A stretch of 42,869 nucleotides of DNA from CAZNKU01 sp964573775. GTDB taxonomy: Bacteria > Bacillota > Clostridia > Monoglobales > Firm-18. The notes below the pieces were generated by a model. That model was not told the DNA's origin, did no database searches, and saw only the letters and a list, made by a program, of their open reading frames with translations. The stretch spans positions 1 through 42,869 of the forward strand of contig CAZNKU010000009.1 of NCBI GenBank assembly GCA_964573775.1. The letters are read 5' to 3'. How positions within the stretch are numbered: position 1 is the stretch's first letter; each line of letters begins with the position of its first letter. The position numbers were made by a program, and so were the translations under genes. Shown in pieces: positions 38,854 to 42,869 of the stretch.

Positions 38854-39457
38854 ATTTTTAAAAATATTCAAAGAGGGTGCAATAGAAAACAACCCCACTT
38901 TTGTTCAGTTTTTGGGTATGTGTCCTACTTTGGCAGTAACCACTTCTGCAATTAACGGCCTTGGTATGGGGCTTTCCGCAACAGCAGTACTTGTTTTTTC
39001 AAACCTTGTTATTTCACTTTTGCGTAAGATTATTCCGCAAAAAATACGTATAGCTTCATACATAGTTATAATAGCAGGCTTTGTAACAATAATTGACCTG
39101 TTGCTTCAGGCGTATCTGCCTGACCTTTCTCAGGCCTTGGGTGCATTTATACCGCTTATTGTTGTTAACTGCATTATTCTTGCAAGGGCAGAATCCTTTG
39201 CTTCCAAAAACGGCCCTTTGGCAAGTGTGGCAGACGGATTTGGTATAGGTATAGGCTTTACCGTTGCCCTTGTTATTATAGCATCTGTAAGAGAATTTTT
39301 AGGTAACGGCTCAATATTCGGTATAACCATTTTGGGCGGATGGTATCAGCCTGTAACAATGGCGGTTTTAGCACCGGGGGCATTTATAATATTCGGTCTG
39401 TTGCTTGGCGGAATAAACCTCTTTAAAATGAGAAAAGGAGGATCCGACAATGCTTAA
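38846..39457 (+). CDS. rnfE: Rnf complex subunit RnfE
   Basis: RnfE is a polytopic membrane subunit related to NqrD. The 203-residue protein has about six membrane helices; NPTFVQFLGMCPTLAVTT near the N-terminus, with its Cys, and a second Cys in the inverted half (VNCIILARAES) are the usual cluster-binding positions of the paired RnfA/RnfE. The TTG at 38846 lies 8 bases after AGGAGG; a GTG at 38837 would overlap that site. It overlaps rnfA by 8 bases. Confidence 0.96.
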   Translation: MNKFLKIFKEGAIENNPTFVQFLGMCPTLAVTTSAINGLGMGLSATAVLVFSNLVISLLRKIIPQKIRIASYIVIIAGFVTIIDLLLQAYLPDLSQALGAFIPLIVVNCIILARAESFASKNGPLASVADGFGIGIGFTVALVIIASVREFLGNGSIFGITILGGWYQPVTMAVLAPGAFIIFGLLLGGINLFKMRKGGSDNA

Positions 39458-40031
39458 AGATATTATGTCTATTGCAATTATTGCAATGCTTACACAAAAT
39501 TTTGTGCTTGTAAGGTTTTACGGCATATGTCCGTTTTTGGGTGTTTCCAAAAAGACGGATACAGCACTTGGTATGGGTATGGCAGTTACCTTTGTAATGA
39601 CTATTGCATCTATGCTTGCATACCTTGCAAACCACTTTATACTTGAACTTTTCAACATTACATATCTGCGTACTGTTGTGTTTATTTTAATAATCGCATC
39701 AATTGTGCAGATTGTGGAAATGTTTTTGCAAAAGGCTTTGCCTGCTCTTTATTCTGCACTGGGTATTTATCTTCCCCTTATTACAACAAACTGTGCGGTT
39801 TTGGGCGTGGCACTTTTGAATGTACAAAATGAATATAACTTTATAAATTCTGCAATTTACGGTTTCTTCGGCGGTATTGGCTTTACCCTTGCCATAGTTT
39901 TGTTTGCAGGTGTAAGGGAACGTCTGGAGCTTTCCGAAATTCCCGAATTTTTAAAGGGCTTTCCAATATCCCTTATTACAGCTGGGCTTATAGCTATGGC
40001 TTTTCTGGGATTTTCGGGAATGCAGATATAG
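39450..40031 (+). CDS. rnfA: Rnf complex subunit RnfA
   Basis: RnfA, the NqrE-like membrane subunit, pairs with RnfE with opposite topology and shares an Fe-S cluster in the membrane core. The 193-residue protein has about six helices; the cysteine regions NFVLVRFYGICPFLGVSKK and TTNCAVLGVALL are visible. GGAGGA precedes the ATG. It ends 12 bases before rnfB. Confidence 0.97.
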   Translation: MLKDIMSIAIIAMLTQNFVLVRFYGICPFLGVSKKTDTALGMGMAVTFVMTIASMLAYLANHFILELFNITYLRTVVFILIIASIVQIVEMFLQKALPALYSALGIYLPLITTNCAVLGVALLNVQNEYNFINSAIYGFFGGIGFTLAIVLFAGVRERLELSEIPEFLKGFPISLITAGLIAMAFLGFSGMQI

Positions 40032-40043
40032 GAGGTGCAGGAT

Positions 40044-40829
40044 ATGAGTATTTTATATTCGGTAATAGCACTTGCAGGACTTGGTCTTTTGTTTGGCGTA
40101 CTTATAACCTTTGCTTCCAAAAAGTTTGAGGTTGAAAAAGATGACCGTGTGGAAAAAATACTTGAGCTTTTGCCAAACGGCAACTGTGGAGGCTGCGGCT
40201 TTGCAGGTTGCTCTGCCTATGCACAGGCTGTTGCAGAGGGCAAGGCGGCACCTGACCTTTGCAGTGCGGGAGGCGCAGATGTTGCAAAGAAAATAGGTGA
40301 AATCCTTGGTGTTAAAATACAGGAAAAGGAAGCGGTTACAGCATATGTAATCTGTTGCGGCAACAGTGAAAACACAACTGAAAAATATTTTTACGACGGA
40401 GTGAAAAATTGTATTTCTGCCTCGAAAATTTCAGGCGGTTTTAAATCATGCTCATACGCATGCCTTGGTTTTGGAAACTGTGCAGATGTGTGTAAATTTG
40501 ATGCACTGCATATTGTTGACGGCATTGCCGAAGTGGATTCGGAAAAATGTATCGGTTGCGGAGCTTGTGTGAAGGCTTGCCCTAAGGGATTGATACAACT
40601 TGTTCCAAAGTCTGCAAAATATGTTGTGAAATGCTCTTCCAAAGATAAAGGCGTTGATACAAAAAACAGCTGTAAGGTTGGTTGCATAAGCTGTAAGCTT
40701 TGTGAGAAAAACTGCCCTTCAGATGCAATTTGCGTTGAAGACAATATTGCCATTATAGATTATAAAAAGTGTACTTCCTGCGGTATTTGTGCAGACAAGT
40801 GCCCAAGGCATATTATAGTAAGTAAATAG
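40044..40829 (+). CDS. rnfB: Rnf complex subunit RnfB
   Basis: RnfB takes electrons from reduced ferredoxin. The 261-residue protein has an N-terminal membrane helix (about residues 3-24), the four-cysteine domain NGNCGGCGFAGCSAYA with a later Cys (PDLC), and ferredoxin-type motifs CIGCGACVKACP, CISCKLCEKNCP and CTSCGICADKCP, so several [4Fe-4S] clusters. ATG at 40044 lies 8 bases after GGAGG; a GTG upstream overlaps that site. Last gene of the operon. Confidence 0.97.
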   Translation: MSILYSVIALAGLGLLFGVLITFASKKFEVEKDDRVEKILELLPNGNCGGCGFAGCSAYAQAVAEGKAAPDLCSAGGADVAKKIGEILGVKIQEKEAVTAYVICCGNSENTTEKYFYDGVKNCISASKISGGFKSCSYACLGFGNCADVCKFDALHIVDGIAEVDSEKCIGCGACVKACPKGLIQLVPKSAKYVVKCSSKDKGVDTKNSCKVGCISCKLCEKNCPSDAICVEDNIAIIDYKKCTSCGICADKCPRHIIVSK

Positions 40830-40832
40830 TTT

Positions 40833-40861
40833 AAAAAATCTTTTGATTTATTGATTTTTTT
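40833..40861 (+). terminator. Likely intrinsic terminator after rnfB
   Basis: AAAAAATC (40833-40840) pairs with GATTTTTT (40853-40860). The stem is AT-rich and so weak, and it overlaps the -35 of the next promoter. Confidence 0.5.
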
Positions 40862-40871
40862 ATGGTAGAAT
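40843..40871 (+). promoter_or_regulatory. Sigma-A promoter of the secreted/SLH gene pair
   Basis: TTGATT (40843-40848), 17 bases and TAGAAT (40866-40871). Confidence 0.6.
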
Positions 40872-40903
40872 AAAAAAGTATTATGTACTTAGGAGGTATT
40901 GTT

Positions 40904-41347
40904 TTGAAAATCACTACTAAAAGAGTGTTTACAATTGTAGCAACTGTAGTAGGCGCAGTAGCACTTTCGTTGATAATAGGTTTAACCCCTTCATGTAATG
41001 GTGAAAATGTCACTGAATTAACTCCGCCTGTTGTAAATCCCACAGAAACAGGCAATACGGTAAGTGAAGCTCCTGAAGGGACAGATTATAAAAATATGTC
41101 AAAGGACGAACTTTTAAAGGTTATAGAAGAAAGGGAGGCACAGATTGAAGAGCTTACAAACAAAGTTGAAGAACTTACAATTTTAGCTGAACAGACAACC
41201 AATTCAATAGTTGTTCCACAACCTTCAAGTCCGTCAACAAGTGACGATGACTCTACTGGCAGTGAAGAACCGTCCGACAGTCCTTCATCACCATCCGATG
41301 ACGACAGTGAAACCAACAATCCCGAAACAAGTGATACAGGCCTATGA
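40904..41347 (+). CDS. Secreted coiled-coil protein with Ser/Asp-rich tail (unrecognised)
   Basis: This 147-residue protein has a basic N-terminus and a hydrophobic export signal (residues 8-26, ending LSLIIGLTPSC). The cysteine might be lipidated, but the box is poor, so a plain signal peptide or anchor is equally possible. A short coiled coil follows (about residues 64-95: VIEEREAQIEELTNKVEELT), and then a Pro/Ser/Asp-rich low-complexity tail. The TTG at 40904 follows AGGAGG. Its stop overlaps the SLH gene start (ATGA). No family is recognised; a cell-surface role with its SLH partner is inferred. Confidence 0.85.
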   Translation: MKITTKRVFTIVATVVGAVALSLIIGLTPSCNGENVTELTPPVVNPTETGNTVSEAPEGTDYKNMSKDELLKVIEEREAQIEELTNKVEELTILAEQTTNSIVVPQPSSPSTSDDDSTGSEEPSDSPSSPSDDDSETNNPETSDTGL

Positions 41348-41991
41348 TTAAAAAGATATGTTTTATATTGGCAGTTGTTTTAATGCTTGGTACAGTAGCT
41401 TATGCTGTCGGTACAGGTACTTCTGCCGACAATTATTTTGATAACAAAAAAACTTTTACGGATTTAGAGGGCTTTAAGTGGGCAGAGCCTGCCATTTACT
41501 ACCTTGCAGAATATGGACTTATTGAAGATGATATGGGCAAGGTATATCCGCAAAATTATATAACACGTGCAGAGTTTACAAAGCTTATTATAGGTGCTTT
41601 TGGTCTTTACGACTACAATGCAAAGTGCAGTTTTACCGATGTAAATGAAACATCAGAATATTATCCGTACATTGCAACGGCTTATGAGCTTGGTATAATA
41701 AATGGTGTTGGGTACGGTAAGTTTGGTACGGATGAGTATATTCAGCGTCAGGATATGGCAACAATAATATACCGTACTGTTCAAAATTACGGTACACCGC
41801 TTACGTATAAACCGCCTCTTGATTTTGTGGATACGGACGATATGTTCGAATATGCAAAAGAGCCGGTTTCTGCATTGGTAGGTGCAAAAGCCGTGTCAGG
41901 TAACCTTGATTATCAATTTTTACCAAAAAATAACGCAAATTTTGCAGAAGCTTGTAAAATTCTATACTACATAATGTTAAAAAATACTTGA
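41344..41991 (+). CDS. S-layer homology (SLH) domain protein
   Basis: This 215-residue exported protein has a signal peptide (residues 1-20, IKKICFILAVVLMLGTVAYA) and three SLH repeats filling the rest: the first from about residue 35 (FTDLEGFKWAEPAIYYLAEYG, with ITRAEF), the second from about 97 (FTDVNETSEYYPYIATAYELG, with IQRQDMATIIYR), and a third, more divergent, from about 160. SLH domains bind pyruvylated secondary wall polymers. With only SLH repeats and no other domain, it may be an anchor or adaptor. It is coupled to the Ser/Asp-rich protein and lies just before pgk. Confidence 0.93.
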   Translation: MIKKICFILAVVLMLGTVAYAVGTGTSADNYFDNKKTFTDLEGFKWAEPAIYYLAEYGLIEDDMGKVYPQNYITRAEFTKLIIGAFGLYDYNAKCSFTDVNETSEYYPYIATAYELGIINGVGYGKFGTDEYIQRQDMATIIYRTVQNYGTPLTYKPPLDFVDTDDMFEYAKEPVSALVGAKAVSGNLDYQFLPKNNANFAEACKILYYIMLKNT

Positions 41992-42016
41992 TAATTTTTT
42001 AACGTTATAGTAAAAT
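41988..42016 (+). promoter_or_regulatory. Sigma-A promoter of pgk
   Basis: TTGATA (41988-41993), 17 bases and TAAAAT (42011-42016). The -35 overlaps the stop of the SLH gene. Confidence 0.72.
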
Positions 42017-42062
42017 ATAAGTTAGTGAATTTAATTTGAAATTTTTATACGAGGTGATTTTT

Positions 42063-42869
42063 GTGAACAAGAAGACAATTGAAGATATTGCTGTAAAAGG
42101 CAAGAAAGTGTTGGTAAGATGCGACTTTAACGTGCCTCTTGACGGCAGTACTATTACTGACGAAACACGTATTAACGGTGCACTGCCTACAATTAAGTAT
42201 CTTATAGATAACGGTGCAAAGGTTATCCTTTGCTCACATATGGGTAAGCCAAAGGGCGAACCAAAGCCTGAATTTTCTTTGGCACCTGTTGCTGCAAGCC
42301 TTTCCGCTAAGCTTGGTAAGGATGTAGTTTTTGCTGCTGACGATAACGTAGTTGGCGAAAATGCTAAAGCTGCGGTTGCTGCAATGAATGACGGTGATGT
42401 AGTTCTTCTACAGAACACAAGATACAGAGCAGAAGAAACAAAGAATGCAGAAAACTTCAGCAAGGAGCTTGCTTCTCTTGCAGACATCTTTGTTAACGAT
42501 GCTTTCGGTACAGCTCACAGAGCACACTGCTCAACTGTTGGTGTTACAGATTATCTTGATACTGCAGTTGCAGGTTACCTTATTGAAAAGGAAATTGCAT
42601 TCCTTGGCAATGCTGTTAACAATCCTGAAAGACCTTGTGTAGCTATCCTTGGCGGTTCAAAGGTTTCTTCAAAAATTTCAGTTATCAATAATCTTCTTGA
42701 AAAAGTTGATACATTAATTATCGGTGGCGGTATGGCTTACACATTCTTTAAGGCTAAGGGCTATGAAACAGGTAAGTCACTTCTTGAAGAAGATTATGTA
42801 GAATATGCAAAGGAAATGATTGCAAAGGCTGAAGCTAAGGGTGTTAAGCTTCTTATCCCTGTTGACACA
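42063..42869 (+). CDS. pgk: Phosphoglycerate kinase, 3' part cut off by window edge
   Basis: Pgk makes ATP from 1,3-bisphosphoglycerate in glycolysis. The frame runs open for 269 codons to the end of the window, about two thirds of the usual length near 395. The start is GTG, with GAGGTG upstream. Typical motifs are VLVRCDFNVPLDG, DETRINGALPTI, CSHMGKPKGE, LQNTRYRAEETKN, VNDAFGTAHRAHCS, and VAILGGSKVSSKI. The nucleotide-binding C-terminal motifs lie beyond the edge. Confidence 0.98.
   Translation, partial: MNKKTIEDIAVKGKKVLVRCDFNVPLDGSTITDETRINGALPTIKYLIDNGAKVILCSHMGKPKGEPKPEFSLAPVAASLSAKLGKDVVFAADDNVVGENAKAAVAAMNDGDVVLLQNTRYRAEETKNAENFSKELASLADIFVNDAFGTAHRAHCSTVGVTDYLDTAVAGYLIEKEIAFLGNAVNNPERPCVAILGGSKVSSKISVINNLLEKVDTLIIGGGMAYTFFKAKGYETGKSLLEEDYVEYAKEMIAKAEAKGVKLLIPVDT

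Overview
The window is AT-rich, densely coded Bacillota DNA, most likely from an anaerobic Clostridia species and probably a gut bacterium. The evidence is a complete Rnf complex, the non-mevalonate isoprenoid genes ispD/ispF, a HrcA/CIRCE-controlled groESL operon, a glycine riboswitch, MiaB-type and RlmD iron-sulfur RNA-modifying enzymes, and hexuronate (uxaB/uxaA) genes. Nearly every gene has a strong Shine-Dalgarno, often with a TTG or GTG start, and many intergenic regions carry sigma-A type promoters with exact 17-nt spacing. A run of 10 N inside pyrF shows this is a draft assembly. Genus cannot be fixed from the window.

Layout. 1-1555 (minus): the end of a tRNA-Leu, then a cysteine-desulfurase-like enzyme paired with a DUF3343 putative Se/S carrier. 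1800-7545 (plus): hom-thrB-lysC for threonine/lysine precursors, followed by an rRNA methyltransferase, a small ACT protein and a UPF0210 protein. 7570-8740: a gene-poor stretch with repeats and a structured-RNA/microprotein cassette (copy A). 8744-12157 (minus): groESL, ispF and ispD. 12297-15932 (plus): YetF-like and DUF4363 membrane proteins, a LysM-G5-M23 cell-wall hydrolase, an orphan response regulator and a small membrane protein. 15986-17725 (minus): a DUF5662 protein and galE. 17869-19522 (plus): a glycine riboswitch with terminator controlling an alanine/glycine:sodium symporter.

19680-24641 (minus): a YdcF protein, a NUDIX hydrolase, a repeat-rich scar (MazG-like remnant, four-helix-bundle gene and its truncated duplicate), then rlmD and mtaB. 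24794-31023 (plus): an HPr-like protein without the phosphorylatable histidine, then a complete pyrC-K-D-F-E-B-I pyrimidine operon. 31154-34794: an AraC regulator divergent from uxaB-uxaA. 34881-35260 (minus): copy B of the RNA/microprotein cassette. Then ybaK (minus), rnfCDGEAB (plus), a secreted Ser/Asp-rich protein with an SLH-domain partner, and the start of pgk, which runs off the end.

The most unusual content is the pair of cassettes at 7995-8379 and 34881-35259. Each has a perfect promoter with near-identical flanks, a leader RNA closed by a long 5'-end helix whose sequence differs completely between copies but whose pairing is kept, an intrinsic terminator, and then a strong ribosome binding site and a 45-48 residue coiled-coil microprotein. 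The two proteins match at 22 of 41 aligned positions. I do not recognise this as a known riboswitch, T-box or toxin-antitoxin family. The other structure not explained by genes is a dispersed family of MITE-like repeats with inverted ends, seen at least eight times and bracketing both cassettes.
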